Shown: positions 8,590 through 17,508 of the stretch, in pieces
Numbering within the stretch: the first letter of the stretch is position 1
Layout: each line of letters begins with the position of its first letter
Notes under the pieces: model-generated
The model's input: the letters and a program-made list of their open reading frames with translations, nothing else
Told to the model about the DNA's origin: nothing
Database searches by the model: none
Made by a program: the position numbers and the translations under genes
NCBI GenBank assembly: GCA_037446115.1
Contig: JBBIJF010000016.1
Span: forward strand, 40,575 to 104,574
DNA length: 64,000 nucleotides
Direction of reading: 5' to 3'
From: JANWXD01 sp037446115
GTDB taxonomy: Bacteria; Acidobacteriota; Terriglobia; Bryobacterales; Bryobacteraceae

Positions 8590-9752
8590 TGCGAGTCGGC
8601 GGGATTTTTCTCGGCGTCTCCCTAGTTGCAGCGGCACAGACCGAATCCCCGATCACTCGGCAAGGGGCCTTCTGGGTTCAGACAGTTCGGGGCGAAATCG
8701 CAGCCGACCCCGCCAGCCTGCGGATCTCCTGCCCGGGTCCGCTGAGCGTTCAGGGCGTGGAAGGATTGGCGGCAATTCGCTACATGCTCACGCGCCGGGC
8801 GCGAACGGCGGATGTGGGCGAGGCTCAGCGGCTTCTGCGGCAGATCACCTTCCACAGCACCGCCACGCCGAACGGCACCGCCGTCTGGGTCAGGCGGCCG
8901 GCAGGCTACAGGACCTCGTGTGAACTTGCGGTTGAAGTGCCGGCGTCCATCGGCCGGGCTGCTCTCGCAGCGGAGACGGGCTCTGTGCGTGTCAGCGGAT
9001 TGCGCGCCGACGTGGAGGTCGCTACCGTCGGGGGCCGGATCTGGCTGGACCGCATTGACGGGGATGTGAGCGCCCGGACTGGCGGGGGCGACATTGAAGT
9101 CGGAGTCGTGGAGGGGGTTTTCCGCTGCCGGTCGGGCGGGGGATCCATTCGCGCCCGCCGGATTGGCCGGGACGCCCGTCTGGAAACCGCCGGCGGGGAG
9201 ATTATCGTCGCAGAAATTGGAGGGAAACTCGAGGCAGTCACGGCGGGCGGCAACATCCTTGTCGAGCGCGCCGCCTCGGCCGTGACCGCCAACACAGCCG
9301 GAGGACTGATCACGATCCGCCAGGCCGGCGGAGTGGTGACTGGCAGCACCGGCGCCGGGGCGATCAGGGTGGGACCGGCCGCGGGGGTGCGGGCCGAGTC
9401 GGCGGGCGGACCCATCGAGGTCCGCGGAGTCAGCGGGCCGCTCCGGGTCTCCACGCTGGCCGGCAGCATCATCGCGGAGCTCAGCCGGGCAGATTTCAAG
9501 GAGTCATACCTGAAGACCCGGGCTGGAGACGTTACGGTCTTTATTCCGTCTAACTTAGCGGTGACCATACGGGCACTGAATGAATCGCCCTGGAGGCTCA
9601 AGCAGATCGTCTCCGACTTCCGCGAGCTGGCGGTCAAACCCGCCGGATCCCCCGGCGTTCCACTGGTGATCGCAGAGGGCGCCCTCAACGGCGGGGGCCC
9701 GCTGCTGGAAATCTCGGCAGCCGGCGGCACGATCTACCTCCGGCGAAAGTAG
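8589..9752 (+). CDS. Exported beta-solenoid protein, DUF4097/GIN-domain-like
   Basis: Protein of 387 residues with a Sec signal (MRVGGIFLGVSLVAAAQ). From about residue 115 to 290 it consists of short glycine-rich repeats of 16-20 residues with a recurring T/S-A/G-G-G-x-I core (RTGGGDIEV, RSGGGSIRA, ETAGGEIIV, VTAGGNILV, NTAGGLITI, ESAGGPIEV), which is the pattern of the DUF4097 / head-GIN beta-strand repeat family and predicts a right-handed beta solenoid. No catalytic motif is seen. Its start overlaps the anti-sigma stop, so it belongs to the ECF operon and probably acts in the periplasm or at the outer membrane. The molecular role of these solenoids is not established. Confidence 0.78.
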   Translation: MRVGGIFLGVSLVAAAQTESPITRQGAFWVQTVRGEIAADPASLRISCPGPLSVQGVEGLAAIRYMLTRRARTADVGEAQRLLRQITFHSTATPNGTAVWVRRPAGYRTSCELAVEVPASIGRAALAAETGSVRVSGLRADVEVATVGGRIWLDRIDGDVSARTGGGDIEVGVVEGVFRCRSGGGSIRARRIGRDARLETAGGEIIVAEIGGKLEAVTAGGNILVERAASAVTANTAGGLITIRQAGGVVTGSTGAGAIRVGPAAGVRAESAGGPIEVRGVSGPLRVSTLAGSIIAELSRADFKESYLKTRAGDVTVFIPSNLAVTIRALNESPWRLKQIVSDFRELAVKPAGSPGVPLVIAEGALNGGGPLLEISAAGGTIYLRRK

Positions 9753-9788
9753 AGGGCGGTCTCGCCGCCCAGAGGATAAGGAGGTCTT

Positions 9789-10706
9789 ATGAACCAGTTT
9801 CTTCGGTCCATGGCCGTGGCCGCGGGAGCGTACCTGTGGCTCGCAGCGGGCCTTGCCGGGCAGGATTTCGCCTGGCTGCAACCGGATCCCGATCCGGATC
9901 CGCAAACAAAAGCGGTAGAGCGAAGTGTCGTCATCCGTTCCGGCGGCCGCAGCTTCTTGGGCGTTGGCGTGGCCGAGATTGACGCCGACCGTGCCAAAGC
10001 GCTCAAGCTCAAAGAAGAGCGCGGAGTCGAAATCACCCGCGTCGAGCCCGACAGTCCCGCCGACAAGGCCGGTCTCAAGAAGGGGGACGTGGTGCTCGAG
10101 TACAACGGCCAGCGGGTGGAGGGCACCGAGCAATTCGTCCGCCTGGTCCGGGAAACCCCTCCCGGGCGGAAAGTGACGCTGCTGATCAGCCGCGACGGGC
10201 AAACGCAAACCATCACGGCCACGATCGGCACGGCGCGGGGGCGCGGCACGTTCTCACTGGACATGGAACGCCTGGAGCGTGAAATGGACCGCGTCCGCCG
10301 CGAAGCCGAGGAACTGCGCGTGTTCCGCATGCCGGATCTTCCGAGCCCGATGATGTCCTGGCGCACGACGGTCCTCGGAATCGAGGCGGAATCTCTTGGC
10401 GAGCAGCTGGCGGAATATTTTGGCGTCAAAGAAGGCGTTCTGGTTCGTACGGTCTTTAAGGATTCGCCGGCAGAGAAAGCGGGCATCAAGGCGGGGGATG
10501 TGATTACCAAAGTGGGCGAGGACCGGGTCGCTTCGCCCCAGGAACTGTCGCGCCGCCTCCGGGAAGCTCGCCGGGATCAGAAAACGGTCACGCTGACGCT
10601 CGTGCGCAATCGTAAAGAAATGACGGTCACGGTGTCCCTGGCGGAAGCCGCGCCGCGACCGGAGCGTCCGCGCATCGAGCGCGTGGGCCAGCAGCAGGAG
10701 CTTTAA
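9789..10706 (+). CDS. Exported protein with two PDZ domains (protease domain absent)
   Basis: Protein of 305 residues with a signal peptide and two PDZ domains, at about residues 52-140 (core GVEITRVEPDSPADKAGLKKGDVVLEYNGQ) and 195-290 (core VLVRTVFKDSPAEKAGIKAGDVITKVGEDR). These resemble the substrate-sensing PDZ domains of HtrA/DegP, but there is no Ser-His-Asp protease domain. A strong SD, aaggaggtc, precedes the ATG by 3-4 nt. It is the last gene of the ECF operon; PDZ proteins next to ECF factors commonly bind exposed C-termini of misfolded envelope proteins, so a sensory or chaperone-like role is reasonable inference. Confidence 0.85.
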   Translation: MNQFLRSMAVAAGAYLWLAAGLAGQDFAWLQPDPDPDPQTKAVERSVVIRSGGRSFLGVGVAEIDADRAKALKLKEERGVEITRVEPDSPADKAGLKKGDVVLEYNGQRVEGTEQFVRLVRETPPGRKVTLLISRDGQTQTITATIGTARGRGTFSLDMERLEREMDRVRREAEELRVFRMPDLPSPMMSWRTTVLGIEAESLGEQLAEYFGVKEGVLVRTVFKDSPAEKAGIKAGDVITKVGEDRVASPQELSRRLREARRDQKTVTLTLVRNRKEMTVTVSLAEAAPRPERPRIERVGQQQEL

Positions 10707-10822
10707 ACCGAGATGGGCTTGCCGCGCACGCAGCGCGACTGCCTGGAACGGAGCCGTTAAGGCGTCTGCCGGTTGGGCCTGTCGCGTGCCGGAGGCGGTC
10801 CGACTGTTGCCGCCTCCCTTGC

Positions 10823-11362
10823 TCAGGCAAGATTCAGGACTTCGAGTGCGGCGCCTTTCTGCTGCTCGATCTTCTTTTGGAGCAGCATGATGGCGTAAAT
10901 GAGCTGTTCCGGGCGCGGCGGGCAACCGGGCACGTAGACGTCCACCGGGATGATCTGGTTCACCGGAATCAGCGCGTAGTTGCTGAAGACCCCCGTCGAG
11001 GTAGCGCAGGCTCCCATGGAGATGACCCATTTCGGTTCGGGCATCTGCTGATAAAGCTGGCGGATCACGGGCGCCATCTTGTTGGACACACGGCCCGCAA
11101 TGATCATGAGATCCGACTGCCGCGGCGATCCGCGAAAGACCTCGGCCCCGAATCGCGCAATGTCAAATCGGGAGGCGCCCATGGCCATCATCTCGATGGC
11201 GCAGCAGGCGAGCCCGAAGGTCATCGGCCAGATGGAGTTCTTGCGCGCCCAATTAATGGCTTTGTCGAGCGTGGTCGTGAGCACGCCCTCCACCGGCACG
11301 CCCGCGCCTTCCCGGTCCACACGCGCAAAAAAGTCCTCGGGCACGTCTGAGAGCCCCGTCAT
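10823..11362 (-). CDS. nuoB: NADH-quinone oxidoreductase subunit B
   Basis: Complex I subunit that carries the terminal [4Fe-4S] cluster N2 next to the quinone site. The ligands are visible: tandem cysteines in MTFGLACCAIEMM, Cys in SMGACATSTG and Cys in VPGCPPRPE. The length of about 179 residues fits NuoB. The frame extends to an ATG at 11392, but 11362 (MTGLSDVPEDFF) leaves room for a promoter before the divergent malQ and matches usual N-termini better. No other nuo gene is within the window, which is unusual because nuoB normally lies inside the nuoABCDE operon; this could be a split operon or an additional copy. Confidence 0.9.
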   Translation of the reverse strand: MTGLSDVPEDFFARVDREGAGVPVEGVLTTTLDKAINWARKNSIWPMTFGLACCAIEMMAMGASRFDIARFGAEVFRGSPRQSDLMIIAGRVSNKMAPVIRQLYQQMPEPKWVISMGACATSTGVFSNYALIPVNQIIPVDVYVPGCPPRPEQLIYAIMLLQKKIEQQKGAALEVLNLA

Positions 11363-11401
11363 GTTGAACCGCGCTGAGCGGTCAAGCAGCATACCATCAT
11401 T

Positions 11402-13651
11402 GTGACACGAATCCGGTTAGAATCAGTAGTGGCCGCTCCAATCACATTCGTTCCCTCTGCCACCGAGCAAGAAGCTCTCGCGCGCGCTGCGGCGTTTTTC
11501 GGAATCGAGCCTGAGTACTGGGACGTTTGGGGCGTGCGGCACGCCGCCGGACCTGACGTCGTGCGCGCGATCCTGACGGCCATGGGCGTGAATTGCTCAT
11601 GCCGGGAGACCCTGGATGGCGCCCTGGAGGACGCACTCTGGCAAGAGTGGTCGCAACCGCTTCCTCCGGTGGTGGTGCTCTCCGAGACCGCCCGCGAACT
11701 GCCGCTCTACGTGCCCCCGGATGCGCTGGAGGCGCGGATCGCGATCCGCTGGGAGGAAGGAGGCCGCGAGCACTACGCGGTGGCGCTCGGCGAAGTGCCG
11801 GAGTCCGGAGAAGCTTGCCTGCGCGGCCGTAGCTTTCGGCGCAAGCTCGCCCCGCTGCCCCCGCTGCGCCCGGGCTACCATTCCCTCCGGGCGGAAATCG
11901 GCGGCACGTCGGCCTCCGCCTCCCTCATCGTCTACCCCGAGCGCGCCTGGATCCCGCCCGAGCTGGCTTCGGGCGGGCGCATGGCGGGCATCGCGATCAG
12001 CTTGTTCGGGCTGCGCTCGGCCCGCAACTGGGGTTGCGGTGATTTCACGGACCTCGAGCAGTTCATTGACTGGGCTGCCGAGGAGGCGGGTGTATCGTTC
12101 ATCGCCCTCAATCCCCTCCATGCCATTCACAACCGCCAGCCGTTCAACACCAGCCCATATCTGCCGAACTCGATCTTCTACCGCAATCCCATTTACCTGG
12201 ATGTGGAACGCATCGAAGATTTCCAGCGCTCACGGCGCGCCCGGGCCTTGTTGGAGAGCCCCCAGATGCAGCAGGAAATCCGCGCACTGCGCGCCGCGCC
12301 GCTGGTCGAATACGAGCGGGTCTGGGCGCTGAAGCGGCTCCTGCTCGGCATGGCGTACGAGACCTTCGTCGAGGAAGGCGGCTCGCTTCGCCAGGAGGCG
12401 TTCCATGCTTACTGCGCCCGCGAGGGCGACCTGCTCGAGCGTTTCGCCGTGTACTGTGCTCTGGATGAGTGGATCCACAGCCGGACGCCGGAGATCTGGG
12501 TCTGGCCGGACTGGCCGGAGCCGTACCGGGATCCGGATTCGGACGCGGTGCACTACTTTGCGCGCGAGCACCAGCGCGAGGTTCTGTTTCACAAATACGT
12601 CCAATGGCAAATCGAGCTGCAGCTGGCCCGCGCGCAGGAACACGCGCGGCAGAAGGGCATGCGGATCGGCCTCTATCATGACCTGGCCCTCGCCACCGAC
12701 CGCTGCGGTTCCGATCTCTGGGCCCACCGGCCGTTCTTTGCGAACGGCTGCCGCGTGGGCGCTCCGCCGGACGACTTCTCGCCTGGCGGACAGGACTGGG
12801 GCTTCCCGCCGCCCAACGCCCGCCGCCACCGCCAGGATGGCTATCGCCTGTTCATCGAATCCATCCGCCGCAACTGCGCCCACGGGGGCGCCCTGCGGAT
12901 TGATCACGTCATGCGGTTTTTCCGCCTGTTCTGGATTCCCGACGGCATGGAGGCCTCACGTGGCGCCTACGTCCGCGACTTTTTCGAAGACCTGCTGGGC
13001 ATCCTCGCTCTCGAGAGCGCCCGCAACCGTGTGGTGATCATCGGGGAGGACCTGGGGACCGTCGAGCCCTGGATCCGTACGGAACTGGAGCGATTCGGCG
13101 TGCTCGGCTACCGGGTGCTCTACTTCGAAAAGACGCAAGAAGGCAGCTTTCGGGGGCCGGAGGAATACCCGCGCCAAGCGCTGGTTGCCGCCACGACGCA
13201 CGACCTTCCGACGCTGGCGGGCTTCTGGCTGGGTTGCGACATCGAGGCGCGCCGGGCGGCAGGGCGACTGTCGGAGCGCCACTACCAGGAGGCTCTCCAG
13301 GTCAGAGCCCGCGATAAACAAAGGCTTGTGGAGGCGCTGTCCAAAGCCGGTCTGCTTGCCGAAGGGGACGCGCGCCGGGCGGCGGACACCGGCGAGTTCA
13401 CGGCCGAGCTACAAAGTGCCGTCATCGGCTTTCTCTGCGCCACGCCTTGCATGTTGGCGCTACTCAACCAGGAAGACCTGACCGGGGAAACCGAACAGCA
13501 GAACCTGCCTGGAACCACGGCGGAATACCCCAACTGGCGGCGGAAGATGCGGCTCAGCGTCGAGGAATTGCGGAGCAGTCCCCAAGGAAAGGCAATCACG
13601 GCCATGCTCTGCCGGTGGCTGGAAGCCAGCGGCCGTCTGAACCGCTCGTGA
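11402..13651 (+). CDS. malQ: 4-alpha-glucanotransferase (amylomaltase), glycoside hydrolase family 77
   Basis: Disproportionating enzyme that transfers alpha-1,4-glucan segments during glycogen and maltodextrin metabolism in the cytoplasm. The GH77 catalytic residues are recognisable: nucleophile Asp in ALRIDHVMRFFRLFWIP, acid/base Glu in IIGEDLGTVEPW and transition-state Asp in TTHDLPTLAGFW. The protein is about 750 residues, the longer E. coli-like form with an N-terminal extension and beta domain rather than the short 500-residue Thermus type. The start is uncertain: GTG 11402 is the longest choice, GTG 11429 is an alternative; neither has an SD. It faces away from nuoB and is followed by a receptor with its own promoter. 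Confidence 0.92.
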   Translation: MTRIRLESVVAAPITFVPSATEQEALARAAAFFGIEPEYWDVWGVRHAAGPDVVRAILTAMGVNCSCRETLDGALEDALWQEWSQPLPPVVVLSETARELPLYVPPDALEARIAIRWEEGGREHYAVALGEVPESGEACLRGRSFRRKLAPLPPLRPGYHSLRAEIGGTSASASLIVYPERAWIPPELASGGRMAGIAISLFGLRSARNWGCGDFTDLEQFIDWAAEEAGVSFIALNPLHAIHNRQPFNTSPYLPNSIFYRNPIYLDVERIEDFQRSRRARALLESPQMQQEIRALRAAPLVEYERVWALKRLLLGMAYETFVEEGGSLRQEAFHAYCAREGDLLERFAVYCALDEWIHSRTPEIWVWPDWPEPYRDPDSDAVHYFAREHQREVLFHKYVQWQIELQLARAQEHARQKGMRIGLYHDLALATDRCGSDLWAHRPFFANGCRVGAPPDDFSPGGQDWGFPPPNARRHRQDGYRLFIESIRRNCAHGGALRIDHVMRFFRLFWIPDGMEASRGAYVRDFFEDLLGILALESARNRVVIIGEDLGTVEPWIRTELERFGVLGYRVLYFEKTQEGSFRGPEEYPRQALVAATTHDLPTLAGFWLGCDIEARRAAGRLSERHYQEALQVRARDKQRLVEALSKAGLLAEGDARRAADTGEFTAELQSAVIGFLCATPCMLALLNQEDLTGETEQQNLPGTTAEYPNWRRKMRLSVEELRSSPQGKAITAMLCRWLEASGRLNRS

Positions 13652-13680
13652 AGGTTACGGTGCAACTGCTGGAAACCGGC

Positions 13681-13709
13681 TTGACAGCCTCCTGAGACGG
13701 CGCTATATT
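13681..13709 (+). promoter_or_regulatory. Sigma70-type promoter of the receptor gene at 13772
   Basis: TTGACA at 13681-13686 (full consensus) and TATATT at 13704-13709 are separated by exactly 17 bp, just after malQ and about 60 nt before the receptor ATG. The predicted transcript starts near 13716 with a short leader containing an AGGGGG SD. Confidence 0.75.
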
Positions 13710-13771
13710 CGGGGTGACCCGCAAATGGGAGTATTTCGGGCCCTAATGTCTTGTAGGGGGTTTCACGCAGC

Positions 13772-16700
13772 ATGCGGCGACGATGCATCCTCCTCCTCTC
13801 CGTCGCCATCCTCGGCTGGTCGCAGGAATGGCGCGGCAGCATCACCGGCAAAGTAACCGATCCCCAGGGGGCTGTCGTTCCCGGCGCCGTGATCGTGGTA
13901 ACCAATGTGGACACCAACGCGGTCAGCCGGACGGCCACCAACGAAACCGGCTATTTTGAAGTCGGTCTTCTCAATCCGGGCAGATACAGCGTGGCGGCAG
14001 AAGCACCGGGCTTCAAACGTTTCGTGCGCACCGGCCTCGAACTGAACGTGGCAGGACGCCTCAACATCGAAATCACGCTGGAAGTCGGAGCCGTCACCGA
14101 GACGGTGCAAGTCACCGCCGAGGCGCCTCTGCTCGACACCACCACAGCCAGCGGCGGTCGCGTCCTCGACAACAAGCAGATCATGCAATTGCCGTTCAAC
14201 GACCTGAACCCGTTCGCCTTGGCCACGCTGGCTCCCGGCATGCACTGGACAGGTCAGCCGGCCTACCGCCGGCCTTTCGACAACGCGGGCACGTCGTCAT
14301 TTAACACCATGGGCGGTGTAGGCCAGAACGAGTACACTATTGACAACGCCCCGGTCACCGGCACGGGCCGGCGTGTAGGCTTCGTGCCGCCTGCCGACGC
14401 GGTGGAGGAATTCCGGCTGGAGACCGCCAGTTTTGACGCAGCCGTCGGCCACACCTCCGGCGCACTAATCAACGTCATGACCAAAGCCGGAACCAATGCG
14501 TTCCACGGGACCCTTTATGATCAGCACTGGCAGCAGCGATGGAACGCCACGCGGCATTTCACACGCCTGGCCTGGGAAGATCAAGTGCGCCAGGGCAAGA
14601 TCAGCAAGGATACTCCCAAGCAGGCTTCCGGGCGGTCGAATAACTTCGGCGCGACACTGGGCGGGCGGATTATCCGCGACAAGCTCTTTTTCTTTGGCAG
14701 CTACAACGGCATATACCAGAAGAAAGCCGAGGATACAGCCGCGATCAACCGCACCGTACCGAAGGAAGCCTGGCGCCAGGGCGATTTTTCCGACCTGCTG
14801 GCGGTTGACGCGGTCAAGTACACAATCTACGATCCCCGCTCGGCCCGCCTCGAAGGAAACCGCGTCGTGCGCACTCCGTTCCCTGGCAACAAAGGCATCC
14901 CGGTCTTGAATCCGCTGTACAAGTTCTACGAGCCGCTCTATCCGAAGCCTAACAACGTCCCCGGGCTTGTATCGGCCGAGGGGGTCAACAACTGGTACGC
15001 CGCCGCCATGCCGAAGGACGAGCGGTTTAACTCGCTCGTGAATCGCTGGGACTACAACCTTTCCGAAAACAAAAAATTGTTCGGCCGCTGGTATTGGAAC
15101 CACCGTCTGGCGGACGAGTACGATTGGACCTATCCCACCAAGCGCGGCCTTCACACCAACGGCTTGGTGCGGATCAACAAGGGCGGCGGCGGAAACTACG
15201 TGTGGACCCTCAATAGCACCAATGTGTTGGATCTCGGTGTGAGTTGGACGAGGTTCAACGAGGGCTCCGAAAGGCCGGTGCAGGCCCAGTTCAAGCCGAG
15301 CGACGTCGGTCTGCCCAAGTACCTGGACGAAAAGGCAGGAGATTTACACGTGCTGCCGCGACTGGACTTCGACACGATCGAAGATTTCAGTGGAGATTAT
15401 CCGGCTATCACGATTCGTGGCACCACAGGGCTCGGGCGCGTCCAGATGAACACGGTCAAGGGCAGCCATTCCCTCAAGTACGGCTGGGAAGAGCGGCGTT
15501 ACTGGACCACCAGTGCGGGTCCCGGCTACACGTCCGGACGGTTTCAGTTCAACAACACCTTCACTCGGGCCCGAGACGACACCACGACGGCGGCCAACCA
15601 CGCCCACGACTGGGCGGCGTTCATGATGGGCTTGCCGTACAGCATCTCGATCGATACCAACGACAGCGCGATCTGGTCCACGCGATACCGGGCCCTCTAC
15701 CTCCAGGACGACTGGCGCCTGACACGCAGGTTGCGGCTCAATCTGGGCTTGCGCTATGAGCGCGAAGGCGGGGTCACCGAGCGCTTCCACCGGGGCATCG
15801 GGGGCGGCTTCCTGGCCGACTTCAAGCCGGTTTTCGCCGACCTGGTTGAGGCTGCCTACGCCGCCAGTCCGCTGCCGGAGCTGCCAGCCGCTCAGTTCAA
15901 GGTGCGGGGCGGCGTGGAATACCTCGGAACACGCTTCAAGACGTACAGCAACGGCACACACCATTTTCTGCCGCGTATCGGCGTGGTCTACCAGATCAAC
16001 GACAACACCGTGCTCCGCGGCGGCTACGGCTGGTGGTATGACACCCTCAACAGCAACAACGACCGTCCGAGCCAGGCGGGCTACAGTCAACCCACTTCCA
16101 CCGTCGTGACCACCGATCGAGGACTGACGCTTTGCTGCGGGGTCGGCTCGATTTCCAACCTCTCGCCCGCCAACAACCCGATGTTGGATCCCTTCCCGGT
16201 GCGGGCTGACGGAACCCGGTTTGACCGGCCCTACGGCAACCGTCTGGGCGGCTATATCATCCAGGGTTCAGCCATGACGGTCCTGCCCCGGGAGTACTCG
16301 CCCGCTTGGCAGCAGCGGTGGCGTATCGGGGTTCAGCGGGAGATTACGCGAGATATGGTCGTCGACGTGTCTTATAACGGCGCCTACTCGAAGATCCCCG
16401 TACTCCAGCGCATCAACTACCTTCCACAGCAGTACTGGGCTACCGGCAACGTGCGCGTACAGGCTGTGGACGACGACATGAACCGGAGCCTTCCGAACCC
16501 ATTCAATATCCGGAACCTCGCTCCCCTTCAGTCCACCGATCCCACGCTGTACAATTTTCTGGCCACGCGGGGCTTCTTCACCGGCACCACGATCCGCAAG
16601 AACCAGCTGCTCCGCCTGTTCCCCAATCTCTCCGGTACGATGTCCGGGCTGCGCCCCGGCGTGGACTTCAAGGCGTCGCGGGGGGCTAACCGTTACCACG

Positions 16701-17425
16701 ATCTCCAAGTGCAGTTCAACCGGAGATTCGCCCGCGGCTTCCAAACGACCGTGATGTATACCTACGCTTACGGTGAAGAGTCCGATTTCTACGCCAACGA
16801 GTTTGACACGAAGCCCTCCTGGCGGCCGCAGGATTCCATCCGGCCTCACCGCTTCGTCTGGAGCGCCATCTACGAACTACCGTTCGGCAAAGGGCGGCGT
16901 TGGGTAACGGGCGGCCCGCTCGAGCACGTGGTCGGCGGCTGGCAGTTGAGCTGGGTGTACCAGTATCAAAACGGCCGCGTGACGGACTGGGGCAACCGCT
17001 TCTTCTATGGGGACCTAAGCAAAATCAAGGAGCTCTTCCGGCACAAAGCGGTTCACGCCAAGGACATCCACATGTGGTTCGATCCAGGCATCCGCTATAC
17101 GGGCGCCGGTGCGGTTCCGCAGGGGTTCGTGGGCTTCGAGGGTCGCTCTGCCATGCAGCCCGGCAGCTATCATGTGCGCGTGTTCCCGACCCGGTTGGAC
17201 GCCCTGCGCCAGGACGGCATCCGGAACTGGGATGTGAAGGTCAAGCGCGTGTTCCGCATCACGGAGCGCTGGCGGGCAAGTTTCGATGTGGACATGCTCA
17301 ACGCTACGAACCACACGAACTTTGCGGCACCGAACACGGACCCGACCAGCAGCAACTTCGGGCGGGTCACGGCCCAGAACGGCCTGAGCCGGCTAATTCA
17401 GTTCAACCTCCGGATCGAGTTCTAG
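13772..17425 (+). CDS. TonB-dependent receptor, Oar-like, with carboxypeptidase regulatory-like domain
   Basis: Outer-membrane transporter-like protein of 1217 residues. After a signal peptide (to about residue 20) comes a CarboxypepD_reg-like Ig-type domain (GKVTDPQGAVVPGAVIVVTN to about residue 105), then a plug region containing LPFNDLNPFALATLAPG and EYTIDNAPVTG, and a long barrel that ends IQFNLRIEF with the C-terminal Phe needed for BAM insertion. This architecture is the expanded Oar family of Acidobacteriota, generally linked to uptake of polymers or oligosaccharides. It has its own promoter at 13681 and appears monocistronic, since the next gene is convergent. The substrate is not predictable from sequence. 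Confidence 0.9.
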   Translation: MRRRCILLLSVAILGWSQEWRGSITGKVTDPQGAVVPGAVIVVTNVDTNAVSRTATNETGYFEVGLLNPGRYSVAAEAPGFKRFVRTGLELNVAGRLNIEITLEVGAVTETVQVTAEAPLLDTTTASGGRVLDNKQIMQLPFNDLNPFALATLAPGMHWTGQPAYRRPFDNAGTSSFNTMGGVGQNEYTIDNAPVTGTGRRVGFVPPADAVEEFRLETASFDAAVGHTSGALINVMTKAGTNAFHGTLYDQHWQQRWNATRHFTRLAWEDQVRQGKISKDTPKQASGRSNNFGATLGGRIIRDKLFFFGSYNGIYQKKAEDTAAINRTVPKEAWRQGDFSDLLAVDAVKYTIYDPRSARLEGNRVVRTPFPGNKGIPVLNPLYKFYEPLYPKPNNVPGLVSAEGVNNWYAAAMPKDERFNSLVNRWDYNLSENKKLFGRWYWNHRLADEYDWTYPTKRGLHTNGLVRINKGGGGNYVWTLNSTNVLDLGVSWTRFNEGSERPVQAQFKPSDVGLPKYLDEKAGDLHVLPRLDFDTIEDFSGDYPAITIRGTTGLGRVQMNTVKGSHSLKYGWEERRYWTTSAGPGYTSGRFQFNNTFTRARDDTTTAANHAHDWAAFMMGLPYSISIDTNDSAIWSTRYRALYLQDDWRLTRRLRLNLGLRYEREGGVTERFHRGIGGGFLADFKPVFADLVEAAYAASPLPELPAAQFKVRGGVEYLGTRFKTYSNGTHHFLPRIGVVYQINDNTVLRGGYGWWYDTLNSNNDRPSQAGYSQPTSTVVTTDRGLTLCCGVGSISNLSPANNPMLDPFPVRADGTRFDRPYGNRLGGYIIQGSAMTVLPREYSPAWQQRWRIGVQREITRDMVVDVSYNGAYSKIPVLQRINYLPQQYWATGNVRVQAVDDDMNRSLPNPFNIRNLAPLQSTDPTLYNFLATRGFFTGTTIRKNQLLRLFPNLSGTMSGLRPGVDFKASRGANRYHDLQVQFNRRFARGFQTTVMYTYAYGEESDFYANEFDTKPSWRPQDSIRPHRFVWSAIYELPFGKGRRWVTGGPLEHVVGGWQLSWVYQYQNGRVTDWGNRFFYGDLSKIKELFRHKAVHAKDIHMWFDPGIRYTGAGAVPQGFVGFEGRSAMQPGSYHVRVFPTRLDALRQDGIRNWDVKVKRVFRITERWRASFDVDMLNATNHTNFAAPNTDPTSSNFGRVTAQNGLSRLIQFNLRIEF

Positions 17426-17450
17426 GAAAAACCCGTCGGAAAAACCCGTC
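17425..17450 (+). repeat. Perfect tandem duplication of 13 bp at the receptor stop codon
   Basis: GGAAAAACCCGTC occurs twice with no spacer (17425-17437 and 17438-17450). The first copy begins on the last base of the TAG stop. It looks like a small replication-slippage duplication in the 3' untranslated part. Confidence 0.85.
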
Positions 17451-17455
17451 AGCGT

Positions 17456-17472
17456 GGTGTGGCACCTTTTTT
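17456..17472 (+). terminator. Possible intrinsic terminator after the receptor gene
   Basis: GGTG-TGG-CACC (17456-17466) can form a short 4-bp stem and is followed directly by six T residues (17467-17472), between two convergent genes. The stem is short, so this is tentative. Confidence 0.4.
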
Positions 17473-17508
17473 CGCCTTGCTTCCCCGCAAAGCCGGCAGA
17501 GCATCCCT

